Assembly: GCF_900496995.4 (NCBI RefSeq)
Contig: NC_044009.1
Location: forward strand, 8,898,001 to 8,962,000
Reading direction: 5' to 3'
Source of the DNA: Aquila chrysaetos chrysaetos
Lineage: Eukaryota > Chordata > Aves > Accipitriformes > Accipitridae
Length of the DNA: 64,000 nucleotides
Shown here: piece after piece, positions 1 through 13,500 of the stretch
Numbering within the stretch: the first letter of the stretch is position 1
Layout of the letters: each line of letters begins with the position of its first letter
The notes under the pieces: model-generated
What the model saw: the letters and a program-made list of their open reading frames with translations, nothing else
What the model was told of the DNA's origin: nothing
Databases searched by the model: none
Position numbers and translations under genes: made by a program

Positions 1-281
1 GCCGGTCCGGCCGTAGCGTTAGCGCAGTGCAGGCGGCACCGCACTAACCGGGAACGCACGGCCGCCCGGGCCCGTAGCGCCCGTTCCATCTGCAGCACCA
101 CGGAGGGCCAGTCGCCCCGAGCGTACGCCTCGGCGCCGGCGGCGAACAGAGCGTCCGGGGGCTGGGCCGGCAGCGGGAGGTCGGCCGGTGCCGGCCCCGG
201 CTCCGGCTCTGGCGGCGTCGCCGCCCGCGCCAGCAGCACCAGCAGCACCAGCGGCGGCAGCAGCAGCGCGGGCAGCGCCAT
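1..281 (-). CDS. P3H1: Prolyl 3-hydroxylase 1, 5' part of first exon (truncated by window edge)
   Basis: P3H1 (leprecan) is an ER 2-oxoglutarate/iron dioxygenase that, with CRTAP and cyclophilin B, 3-hydroxylates proline in fibrillar collagens. Reading the minus strand from the ATG at 281-279 gives 93 open codons to the window edge. The first ~21 residues are a Leu-rich signal peptide (MALPALLLPPLVLLVLLARA). A Pro/Glu/Ala-rich linker follows. From about residue 46 the peptide reads LFAAGAEAYARGDWPSVVLQ and then MERALRARAAVRSRLVRCRL, closely matching the first TPR-like CXXXC segment of human P3H1 (LFAEGTAAYARGDWPGVVLS). An NAT glycosylation sequon lies near the edge. The catalytic domain and KDEL-type tail are outside the window. 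The gene runs head to head with C1orf50, as in human. Identity rests on remembered family sequence but the match is long and collinear. Confidence 0.9.
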   Translation of the reverse strand, partial: MALPALLLPPLVLLVLLARAATPPEPEPGPAPADLPLPAQPPDALFAAGAEAYARGDWPSVVLQMERALRARAAVRSRLVRCRLHCANATAGP

Positions 282-497
282 GGCCGAGCCTCGGGGCCGC
301 GCCCGCCGACGCCCCGCCCCCCAACCGGGCACCGGAGAGCAGCACGCCACGCCCCCTCCGCCTCGCCCCGCCCGCCGACCAATCAGAGCCCGCCACCGCC
401 CCGCCTGTAGCCCCGCCCCGGTGCGGCCCGTAGTCACGCCCCCGCGGCGGAAGCTCCGCCCCGCTGGGCGGAAGGGGCGGGGCTTGGCGGGCCGGTA
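282..497. promoter_or_regulatory. Divergent CpG-island promoter between P3H1 and C1orf50
   Basis: Only 216 bp separate the two start codons, so both 5' UTRs and promoters must lie here. The segment is very GC-rich with many CpGs. It has a CCAAT box at 379-383 (context GACCAATCAG), several Sp/KLF-type GC boxes on both strands (near 365-373, 397-404, 411-419 and 474-482) and two ETS-like CGGAAG cores (about 447 and 469). There is no TATA box. This is the classic composition of a bidirectional housekeeping promoter. Transcription start sites cannot be placed from sequence. Confidence 0.8.
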
Positions 498-3838
<3,341 letters not shown>

Positions 3839-4640
3839 CACAAGTGACCATATGGGACATCTTGAGCAGAGTGCCTGTGTGAGGACACACAGTGCCTGCA
3901 TGCTGCCAAAGGCAGGGCAAGGAAAGAGACCAAGAAACAAAAATGCTGATGCTGCCAGTACTTGCTCTGTGCTTTAATGAGACTAATTCTGCATTTGGTC
4001 TTACTGGATTTTCTAGTAATTGAGTAATTTATTCCTTTGACTTATGCCAAGCTGTAGCAAGAGGCAGATAATATCAGGTGGAGTCAATTCCAAGAGAGCT
4101 TGGGGCAAAAAGCAAAAATGCTTGGGGCAGATGTGATAATGCTATAAAATACGTCCTACCTGTCTGGCTCTGGTGTACCTCACTGTGACTACCTGTGGCA
4201 GGTAATGATTTCAGGGCTGGATTTTGCCCCTTGTTAAAATGTACATATTTAGCTCTGTGGCCTGGGAAGAGCGGTCAAAACCCTGTGCAGAAGGGTCTGT
4301 TGTGACCAGAGTCTGTTGGTCTCTGTCCCAGCTGGTCCAAACACCTGAGTCTGGCCCACAAGGTGACCTGGAGCTCTTCTCTGGGAAGGGCGTCCTCAAA
4401 AGTGCCATGCAGGCTACAAGTGCTCTTCAAAAGGTGGGTGTTTCACAGTCCTCGTGTTCCCCTTGGCTTCGAGTGGTTGCTCTGTGTTTTGAGTTTGTGT
4501 GGCAGGGTTTTTGGTAGCTTCATGGTGCTTTATTACTGGCTGGGCTTAAACCATGACAACCTGTGAGGGTGAGACTGGAATGTGCAGGGACACTGTGCCA
4601 GAGCAGTGGAGAAAATAAATCAGTCTTGATCTCAGATGTA
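3839..4640 (+). other. C1orf50: Probable 3' UTR of C1orf50 with poly(A) signal
   Basis: The first canonical AATAAA downstream of the stop is at 4614-4619, followed by T/GT-containing sequence (CAGTCTTGATCTCAG). No earlier AATAAA is present after the TGA. The 3' UTR would be about 800 nt. The end is inferred. Confidence 0.5.
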
Positions 4641-5100
4641 CCTCCGAGACAGACCCCGTGTCCTGTCTGCATGGCAAGCATCCCTTTGGCTTTACCAGGG
4701 AGACTTGGTGGCATGTGGGGCTGGTAGGACATCTCCAGCCTTTTTCCACCAAGAACTGGGGAGAGGCAAAGATCAGAGCTGCTGAAGAGATGTCCTCCCT
4801 CTGCCCAGCTGCACAGGGCTCCTCCAGGAGCTCGCCTGCTCCTCTGTGAGGAGCCAAGGTGAGAACGTACTGATGGAGAAGGAGATGTCCAGGTTGGATC
4901 CCAGCACGTAATGTCAGATCTGGTTGGATCCTCCCATGACTTGTTCACCTCCCTGAGATGACAAGGTGGTGACCTTATGTGCTGCTCAAGGCATTGCACA
5001 TGCACACTGGCCTTAGCCTCCTCTTCCGCTGGCGACGTGTGAGGGTTGGGGACCATTTGAGGAAAGGGAATTGGGACCCCAGGGTCTGGGTCCACCAAGA

Positions 5101-5175
5101 GTGGAGGTGGTGCTTCTTGGTGGAGCACAAACACAAGTGCACTTGCGTTTGGGCTCCAAGAAGCACCACCTCCAC
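5101..5175. repeat. 75-nt near-perfect palindrome (cruciform or hairpin)
   Basis: The outer 20 nt (5101-5120) are the exact reverse complement of 5156-5175. After a 3-nt bulge (5121-5123), AGC 5124-5126 pairs with GCT 5153-5155. Then 12 nt (5128-5139) pair with 5140-5151 with one mismatch, so the arms meet with essentially no loop. The internal mismatch (A5133 against C5146) becomes a G-U wobble in a minus-strand RNA. A diverged direct copy of the CACTTGCGTTTGGGCTCC part follows at about 5178-5197. No family was recognised. Confidence 0.85.
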
Positions 5176-6177
5176 CTACATTTGCGGTTGGGTTCTCCTG
5201 ACTTCCAAGGTGTTGGTGGAAGACTGGTGTCCTCTGTTCCCCACGGCATGGCCTTGGGTGCAGCGGTCACTCACCTTCCTGGGGGGCTTGCTTGTTCCAG
5301 GCAGTCACTCAGCTTCACGTGACCTTCCCAGGCATTGCCTCTCCTCTCCTTACCGCTGCTGAGGAAGACACTGCTGCCTTCAGCTCTGCTGGGTGATCCC
5401 TGACACAATTCAGGGCTAAGTCTGTGTGTCAGGCTTGGATTGGTTCATGCATACGCTCTCAAAATAATCTCTTTAACTCCTCTACACTTCCTTGTTCCCT
5501 TTCTAGCATTGATTTGTTCATCTTACACCAAGTCTCCAGAGCATCCTGCTCCTCCTGGCCCTCGCCTGCAGCTGGGAGGGGTTTGGGTGCCCCACTGGAG
5601 TCCTGCAGAGGAGGCTGCTGCAGCACCGTGTTCTCCCAGGTCACCCTTGACTCATGCCTCTCCATCTCAATGCCTGAATTTACTGCTTCAGGTTAGGTGC
5701 TGCAGTGACTCTGCCAAGGGGGGGGAGGACCTCTTTGCATCCCCAAGAGACCCTTGGGGACCAGCGCCATCACTGGGTCTTGCCATCGCTGCAGTTTATT
5801 CCCCCATTGGCAGGGCACAGCCTCGCCTCCAGTCTCCCTCTCTTCTTGTCCCCACGCCCCTGGCACACCCTGGGAGTTGCCTTGAGAGATGCTCGAGGCT
5901 GCTGGCAGCACAGATTCCCCATGGGAAGAGCCATTCCCTGCCAGGATCACAGAGGGATGGGAGGTTCGAGACAGCTCCCTGGCAGCCCAGGACTTTTTTT
6001 TGTCCTAGATTTTCTTCTCCCAGATCTGCCAGGTGCAGTTGCTCATCCCAAACCCAACATGGTTGAACCTCTGGCTGGCAGAAATCCGGTCCCCGGAGTC
6101 AATGCAGGACATTTCAATCACCTTTTCCCAGCTCACCCTCCCTCACTTGGAGCACCAAGGGCAGATTAAAAGCAATG

Positions 6178-6197
6178 TATTATTATTATTATTATTA
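6178..6197. repeat. (TAT)n trinucleotide microsatellite
   Basis: About six to seven uninterrupted TAT/ATT units in an AT-rich part of the intergenic interval. Confidence 0.8.
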
Positions 6198-8707
6198 CAC
6201 CAGGGTATAATTCATTCCTTATCGAGTCACAAGTGTCTAATTTGATGGGTTTTTTCCCTGCTTGTTTCATCGCCCCAGGTCTTATTTTACTGCGTATTAT
6301 TAAATCTTAACTTGGAAGGGAGAAAGTTAATTACTGCATGGGCTTTGCCATGGTGCTAATTACAGCAACATCAGAGATCTTCACATGTGTTGATTTATGC
6401 TCCTCTGGGAAGAGGGGATTCCTGCCCCAGTTTTATCACTGTTTCCCATCATTAAAATCTGTACAATGACATGTGCAAGGGGATGGGGGTGATGCTTGTA
6501 GACCTCCATAGCTTGTGATTTTGCGTGCTGGCCTTTGGTGGCATTTCATGCATGCTTTCCTACATTCCCAACAAATGCCCCTGACCCTCTGTCCCCCGTA
6601 ACTCGCTGGTGTTCTGCAGTTCCTCTGGGCGCTGGCAAGTCTTCCTGAATTTGCCTCAAAAGAGCAAAACCACTATGGCCATAGCTTTGTATGAAAATAG
6701 AACGTATCCAGAGGCAAGACATGGAGATGGTGGGCTCGTGCTCTCTGCACTGCGGGAAGCGGGGATGCGGCTGCCGAATGATCCTGCAGTGGAGCAAAGA
6801 GGTGATGCTGGAAAGGAAGAACTGTTCCCCTGAAACAGCTCACCCAGCGTTGCCATCTTGGCTGGGTTTTGATCTAATTAAACCCAAAGAGCTGCGGTGA
6901 TGTTGGAAATACTGGAAGGTGCTCCTGCGGAGCCAAGCAACCCATCCTGTGGAAAGCTGGCAAGTATGGAGCTGGTGGCAGAAAGATGAGCTGGAGTTTC
7001 TTGCAATGCTTGCAGCGAGGATGAGTTTCTGGAGAACCGAGGAGATGGTACTCGGCGGAGGACTCCTCGAGTCCCTCCAGGTTCATGATCTCATCCGCTC
7101 GGCTCAGCCTCTACTGAGCTGTTGCCTTTATGGGTTTTTGGCTCGACAGGGCAGGGATTTCATCCAAAAATCAGCTGGGAAGAGTCAGCGGGACACTGCT
7201 GGAGGGCAGAGGTTGTCCACAGATGAGGTATGGGCCGCGTCTCGCTCCTACGTGTTTTTCAAGCCTTTCATTTAGATGAGTGTGTGCCGTCTGCTTTGCT
7301 CAGAGGAACAAGCGGGTAGGTAAGGAGTGAACAAGGCAGAACCAGAGGTTGCAGGCTCACAGCTGCTGTTCCAGCTGCAGTACGTAACACATTTCCCAGA
7401 TAAAAAGGTTAAAAATCAGCTGTCTCCTGCAAGACTTCGTTTCCATTCACAATTTCATCTCGAAAATTCATTTTGAAAATACTCCTCTCCCTTTGCTCTT
7501 TTGTGAGCACTCAGGGCAGCAGTGAACGTGGTCTGAAGGAAATGGCTTGCTCCGAAATCCCCATGGATGGACAATCTTGGCAGGAGAAGACACAGAGGGG
7601 CTTCTGACACCATTAATGTTGGGCAGAGCGGTTTTTGCTCCATCTTTGAACATGCAGATAAACCAGGGCTCACTTAAAAGGCCCAGCAGAAAGATGCTCT
7701 TAACGTCTGATCCTCTCCTGGGTGCTCCCCAGAGCTGGCATTTGCTGACTCTTAGGGCTGCCGTGAGCCTTCTTCTTGTCTTCTGGTCCTGAAAGATGGA
7801 TTTATTAATGGCTCGATGGCACAAACGATAACTGAGTGAGAGAAAACATCTCTCAGACGTGCTAAAATTGCAGGACGCACTGAACCAGGCCCAAGCACTT
7901 GCAGGCAAAATTAAAAACTATATAGAGGGTTTTTTTCAGCCTTTTCAGGTGGTTTTCAGCTGCCCACAGCAGGGAGTTTTAACCACGGGCTTTCTGCCGC
8001 TTCCACATCACCTTCTTGAGCGGTGCTGCAAGACCGGCAGGTCTTCCTGGCTTTTAAAAATTGAATTAACTCTAAAAAAAAGTTTTCTGTTTCAGGCCAG
8101 ATTTTGGCTCCTGCTTCTCAAATTGGCAGCACCTGGAGATTTTCTCGTGCTCTTGTTCCTAAGGGTAGTGTTTCCTTTTATTTGAGGGGGGCTTGGGGGT
8201 ATTTGGTTATAACCCCCTGGGAATATCCCCTGCACCGTGGGGTCGTCTCCCGGCCAGGGAGACTTCAGTAAAAGCCCTGCTGGGATGGCAGCACTAATTA
8301 GCTCATTATTGGTGATAAACCCCTGATCTGCAATCCCCCAGCGTTAGGGGATGTGCAGCGGATCTAGCAAGGTTAATAAAATTTGGGGATGGATTTTGTT
8401 TTCCCCTTAGGAGACAAGGGGACCTGGGACAAACTCGCAGGGAAGCACCCACGCAGCATTGCGACCCAACAGCCCCCAAAGGCTGGGCGATGATTTAATT
8501 CTTTATTAGGCCCTTTCTTTTGGGCACTGAAGCCTGGATCTCAACAAGGGGAGTTGTAGCTCTTTGGCCCTTTTTGTTTCAGCTTCAGCTCCAGGCAGGA
8601 AAAGAAAAGGAAGAAAAAATTGAGGGAATTTGGAAACGGCGATGCAGGGGTGCACGTGCAACATGTAGGGGAGACTTTGTGACCTCCGTGTGCTCCTGTG
8701 GCCCTTG

Positions 8708-8840
8708 GGGGCATGCAGGCGGGTGCAGGTGCGGGGCGGGGGGGGGGGTCCCGCAGCCCCCGGGGGGCATGCACGGGGGTGCAGGTGCAGGGTGGGGGGT
8801 CCCGCAGCCCCCGGGGTGCATGCACGGGGGTGCATGCTTG
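8708..8840. repeat. G-rich tandem repeat upstream of the CDC42 promoter
   Basis: Two full units of about 50-57 bp and a partial third, each containing GGGCATGCA, GGGTGCAGGTGC, a G run, then GGTCCCGCAGCCCCCGG. The first copy has an 11-13 nt G run (about 8737-8748) where the second has six. G runs separated by short loops give G-quadruplex potential on the plus strand. Confidence 0.8.
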
Positions 8841-9017
8841 GCACAGGGGTGCTGCGGGCACGGCCCAGGGCCTCTCCCCTGGCTGGACGGGCCTCTCCGG
8901 GTGCGGACAGCCCGGCAGCCGCCTCCCCGCCCCCGCCGCGCCGTGTACCGCCCTGCGGGCGGCGGCGCGCGCTCCCGCGGGGGGGCGGCGCGCGCCCGCG
9001 CTGGGGGCGAGGCGCGG

Positions 9018-9033
9018 CCGGCAGGGGGCGCTG
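9018..9033 (+). promoter_or_regulatory. CTCF-type motif, forward orientation
   Basis: CCGGCAGGGGGCGCTG matches the CTCF core consensus (CCASYAGRKGGCRS) at every position except G for A at position 3, a common variant. It lies about 80 bp upstream of the CRE in the CDC42 promoter. Occupancy is not shown by sequence. Confidence 0.65.
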
Positions 9034-9103
9034 CTCGGCTGGCCCGCCCCTCCCCTGCCGGCCGCGCCCCTCGCCACCGCCCCGTTCGGCGTCCGCTGCG
9101 TGG

Positions 9104-9111
9104 TGACGTCA
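9104..9111. promoter_or_regulatory. CRE/ATF palindrome
   Basis: A perfect TGACGTCA in the CpG island just ahead of the CDC42 first exon. CREB/ATF proteins bind this site. Its position at the promoter supports function. Confidence 0.7.
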
Positions 9112-9184
9112 GCGGCGGCGTGCCCCTGTGCCTGAGCCGAGGAGACCCCGCAGCGAGCTGCCAACGCCCGGCGGAGACTCTGAG
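9112..9184 (+). other. CDC42: CDC42 non-coding exon 1 (5' UTR), 5' end approximate
   Basis: A strong donor, CTGAG|GTGAGC at 9184/9185, lies in the CpG island. No ATG-initiated CDC42 sequence is present, consistent with the known non-coding first exon of vertebrate CDC42 that splices to the exon carrying the ATG. Only the 3' boundary is supported by a splice signal. The 5' boundary is a guess near the CRE. Confidence 0.55.
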
Positions 9185-9318
9185 GTGAGCGGCTGCGCCG
9201 GGGCGGGCACGGTACCGCCGCGACCCCCCCGTCCACCTTTTTTCCCCGTCGTCCGGCCCCGCGTCGCCGGCCGGTGCGCCCGCCGTGCTGGAGCCGCCCT
9301 CCCGGGCCCGCGGGCTGC

Positions 9319-9353
9319 GTGTGTGTGTGTGTGTGTGTTTGCGCGCGCGCGCG
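9319..9353. repeat. (GT)10-TT-(GC)6 alternating purine-pyrimidine tract
   Basis: Ten GT units (9319-9338), TT, then a GC run (9341-9353), about 135 bp inside CDC42 intron 1. Both dinucleotides are the best known Z-DNA formers, and together they give about 35 nt of nearly unbroken alternation within a CpG island. Confidence 0.9.
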
Positions 9354-10535
9354 GGGCCTCCCCGGGCAGCCGGTGGGGAGAGGAGGTGGGGGCGCGCGGG
9401 CTCGCGGGGGGACACCCCACCCCCCACCCCCGGTGCCTGTTGCGGGCGGGGGCTCGGCCTTTGTGGGGTCTGCCGGGGGGCGGCGGTGGCGGGCCGCTGC
9501 CGCCTCCACCTCCTCCTCCCCTCCCCCGCTTCCTGGCGCGGCGGGCGGGGGCCGGACCCTCGGCGCTCGGGAGCGGCGGCAGGAAGCGCTCCCGCTCCTG
9601 CGCTGGGTGTATCGGCCATCGCCGGCGGGCCCGGGCCTCGCTCCCCGCCGGGACCCCGCTGCCCTGGCTGCGGCGGCTTCCCGCTCCTCGGTGCGGCTTG
9701 GCTGCGGTCGGGGGCTGCGGGGAGAAACGCCGAGGGTCAGCCTGTGCTCGTGGGGCTGCAGGTTGGGGCTCTCTGGCCTCTTTCAGGGGAGCAGCGCTGG
9801 GCACCATAGGAGCTCTGAGCCGCAGCGGGGGTGCGGGCACTGTGAAAAGGCTTAGCTTAAGCAGTGTGCGCTGCAAAAAGTCAGTTCCTGCACGAAAAGG
9901 AGTTGGGAGGCTCGTTTGCCTAGGTGTGAGGTCGCTGGATTATGCAAAGAGCGTCTAACTGCTGTCGTTATACAGTGCCAGTGATGTCGCTGGTTTTGGC
10001 TAGGGTAGGAGCCAGTGCCACTTTGAGGGTTGGCGTTGACATACGTTTCTCTTTCTCCTTTGAAATCTCATCAAGATGTATATACTGCAGCAGCATGTCA
10101 CCTAGCTGTGTTTTAAAGGTTTGTTTTGGTGATCTGGACTTCAGTAATGTTTTTTTCCCGTAAGCGGGTAGAACTTGCAGCTGGTGGCAACAGCGGGAGA
10201 CGCTCGTATAGCCAGGTAGCTGTGAACATGACAACCGGCGTTGTGAAATGTGTGCTTAATGAAGAATTGCAAAGTGGTCAGAATTCCTGCTGCCCTGTCC
10301 GTGTGGGTACTGCAACTGGTGGAGCCAGAGCGGCTTTGCTACCCTCTTTTGACAAAAGCATGGGGAAGACACGGCCTTAACGAGGAGGCCATGTTAGATG
10401 ACAACTTGGTAGTCAGAAGTAGTTCAGTCTGGCCATCTGTGATTGTCTTTGTCTCGTGTTCGTTTGTGTTTCTTCTCTCCTAGAAAGGAGGTGCTAGCTG
10501 TCTATTCAAAGTGTTAAATCATAGTTGCCTAAATG

Positions 10536-10560
10536 CCCCCCCCCCCTTTTTTTTTTTTTT
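10536..10560. repeat. C11T14 homopyrimidine tract
   Basis: Eleven C followed directly by fourteen T in CDC42 intron 1. Copy number is likely to be variable and sequencing-prone. Confidence 0.85.
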
Positions 10561-13500
10561 GGAAGGGTATTTAAAATCTGGATCAAGCTCCTGGTATTGC
10601 TAATCGGAATAACTCAGTAAAGCACTTAAAGCTTCTCTCTTTCAGTTAGCAAAAGGGTCTTATGCAAAACCAACTTTAGATAGAAAGCCTTTGTGTTCAG
10701 CTAGCTATATGTGGAAAATGTATTGTTCTGCTTTGTAAACTGTTCCTTCTTGTTAGTGTAGGATTATGGGGAAGGCAGTGTAGGCAAATGTGTATTTGAA
10801 ACAGGTCTTATGGATGCACATTAAGACTTGAATCAGTATACTGCTAATTGTAGAAATGATTCTGTGTCTAAACTGTTCACTTGTTGTATGCCTCAGTAAC
10901 AATGAGGACAAGGATTTTTAAGACTTGGCAAGGAATACAAACTACTGTGATGCAAGATAAAACATGTTTGCACTTTGGTAACATGTTCTAGGTAGAAATT
11001 TTAGTCATTAGATTTGCATACTTTGAACTTGGTTATTCATGACCTGCAACTGATGCTCTTAATTCATTATATGCCCTGCACTGGGGTTGGTTGTTTGCCT
11101 GAAACTGATGGCCAGCTTTAGGAAGTTTATGATGTTTTCACTGTTTAATAGAAATGTTCTGGAAGTCTTAGAGTGTCTGGACTATCTAAAATGGAAACCA
11201 TGGATCTTCTACTAACAGAACAATAGTAAACAGAAATGGAGCCTATCTGAAACTCCTAGGGATTTCCCTGATGAGTGTGCAGTTGTGCTTTTCTTACTTT
11301 CCTGTAAAGCACGAGAAGGCCCGATGTGAGGTGCAGCATGAAGTTGACTGCTAATCTTGATGTAAAAGTTGCTTCTGGTTAAAATGCAGCTGTAGTACTA
11401 AAATAAATTTCCAAGCCTTATGAGCACAGACAGCCGGACATCTTAAATCTTTTCAACAGCTATCTGTTACCCTACAAGATTCAGAGTTAATACAGCATAT
11501 TGCTGTATCTGGGTTCCAATGTTGCTTCTGGCTCCTGAGAACTTGTACAATAAATTAATATGCATCACTGCAGTTGAGGTGTGCGTAATCTGTTTTACAC
11601 TAATGTGAGTGCTCACAGCTTTTAGAAGTCATCTATGGGCCTGTGTATTTTAGCTCTCTGTTTCCTCTGCCTGCCTTTTGTGGTCAGCTGAGCTTTCACA
11701 CTGTCATTAGGCTCGATCATATGAATTTCAATGATCCAAGCTTCTATAGTAATAGCCTGTAAGGAGGAATTGTAGGGGGATGTAGTTATCCTCGCTCTTG
11801 AGGCTCCTGAGGCTCCCCTCCTGAGGAAAAAACACCACCTTTTTTTGTAGAAGATGAAGGTGCTGTCAAATTAAATGGAAGTGAAATTGGTTTCTGGTAC
11901 TCCAGCTAGTAAGAAGCTCTCTTTAACCACTTAGTGTATGGTAGACTTCTGCCTTGGCTCCTCTCAACCCATTATGCTGAATGCAGGTGAAAACCCCCCT
12001 ATTTTTAGTATTTAATACATGACAAATAAAACAGTGTGTTGATTAGATAAGCTTTTATGCTGAAGTTTTAAAGAGATTTAGAGTATTTTTACAGTTCTGT
12101 AACCTATCATCGTTTAACTAGGTGGCTTCCTTCAAGCCCTGTTTAAAATAGCTTACACCATACTGGCTAAGGGTGTCCATCAGAAAGGATTACCCCTAGA
12201 AATGGCAGGTAAAACCCTTTCACCAGCATATCTTCTAGGGCTAAAGCCTGGCACAAAGTCATCCCACCCCGAGTATGTCTGGCCACCCCTATGTAGCAGT
12301 CAGCTGCCTCTTGCAGCCCCTGCTGCATCTTTATGATGGTGTGCAGGTAAATGCCTGAGATAAGTGACAGAAATGGCATTAAGACAAGGTATTTCCAGCT
12401 TCTGGTGGTGGATCCTTTACGTTGTTCTTGGGTGGAAGAACTGGATTTGTTTACGCAGCCCTGGGTGTGCAGTAAACTTAAAATAGCGAGTACAAGAAGC
12501 AGGGTTTCAATGTTCTTGTCATGTTGTTGATCTTTGTAAGCTTCCCTTTGAGTTTCAGATAGTGACTTCTGTTTTAAAGAGTTTTAAAACTTCAAAATAC
12601 TGTTTGGCCTGTTTTCTCTTCGGTAAAGCAGCTGTCCTTTTCTTGAGATGTATTGACTTTTCTTCTAAACAAGTGACAAAGCGAAAACAGAGTTAGTTTT
12701 GCAAAAGCTTTTAAAAACCATTGCTCTATTTTAAGCTCCTGTGCTGGTAGTTCACCCCATTACTTCTGAATGTTATGGTGTAATTCCTAGCAGGAGAGTT
12801 GGTCTGTGCACTGTTCTCTTGTCTTGTGAAAAACCAAAACAAAACCTTTATTAAAGAAGTAACGCAGGGGCTTCCTTTGAGCCTTTCTCTCTGGAGGTGG
12901 TACGCAGATACCAGCTCATCTGTACTAAGAGTTCTATGCCTGTGGTCAGGTTGCGTGGTATCAGCGCCTGTTTTCCAAGTGTAGACCAAACTATGGCAGG
13001 GTGAAGGTTTTTACCAAGCTAATACAGTGTTAGAGCAAACCTTAAACTGTGTAGTGGTGTGGGACTAGCGGAGGCCCAGAGGCAGACTGCTGAGTACAAC
13101 AGGAAAGGATTGCTGTCACTTGTGGTGCCAGACTCGCAGCAATAGCTAAGGCTGCCAGAATTGTCTTGGTTTGTAACAAGCTGTTTTGAATTGCTCAGCT
13201 CTTCTCAAGTTGAAAGATGCTGTGCTGTGTTGTTGGCCAATGATGAGTGTTCTGTTTTGGGGAAAAAAATGACAAAAATGCTCCTGCAGCTTTGGATGCA
13301 AGGAAAGAAGGCATCTGCCACTTCATAAACTGGTGTAGCTGTTTACGTTGGGCCAGCTGTGGTTGGTAAACAGCTGAATGCAAAAGGGCTGGTTGTGGGA
13401 CGGCTCCGTGCTGGGCTTGGATTTGACAGTGGGTATGCTCTGGTTGTGGTTCACCTTGGTGTGTTTGAGCAGTTAGCTTGAGTTTAGTAATTTTTTTTTT

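Larger units (their letters stand above)
4641..8690. other. Intergenic interval between C1orf50 and CDC42
   Basis: No exon with a recognisable protein is visible on either strand. Open frames here lack conserved motifs and are typical GC-rich background. Contents I can support are the palindrome at 5101-5175, a short TAT microsatellite at 6178-6197, and AT-rich patches with homeodomain-type TAATTA cores near 6290-6400 and 8290-8320. Confidence 0.6.
8850..9184 (+). promoter_or_regulatory. CDC42: CDC42 CpG-island core promoter
   Basis: Extremely GC-rich, TATA-less and CpG-dense sequence immediately upstream of the non-coding first exon. It contains many GC boxes (for example GCCCCTCCCC and CCCGCCCC types), a CTCF-type motif at 9018-9033 and a full CRE palindrome TGACGTCA at 9104-9111. 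The CpG island continues into intron 1 to about 9700. The transcription start is inferred to be just downstream of the CRE and cannot be fixed by reading. Confidence 0.75.

Noticed and set aside
19-396. Ala/Gly/Arg-rich minus-strand open frames overlapping P3H1 exon 1 and its promoter
   Set aside because: They are shadows in GC-rich sequence. The frame starting at 281 matches P3H1 and the others do not resemble any protein.
8541-9958. Long Pro/Ala/Arg-rich open frames (up to 344 codons) on both strands over the CDC42 CpG island
   Set aside because: CpG islands have few stop codons. The frames are low complexity, lie across a non-coding exon and promoter, and show no conserved motif.
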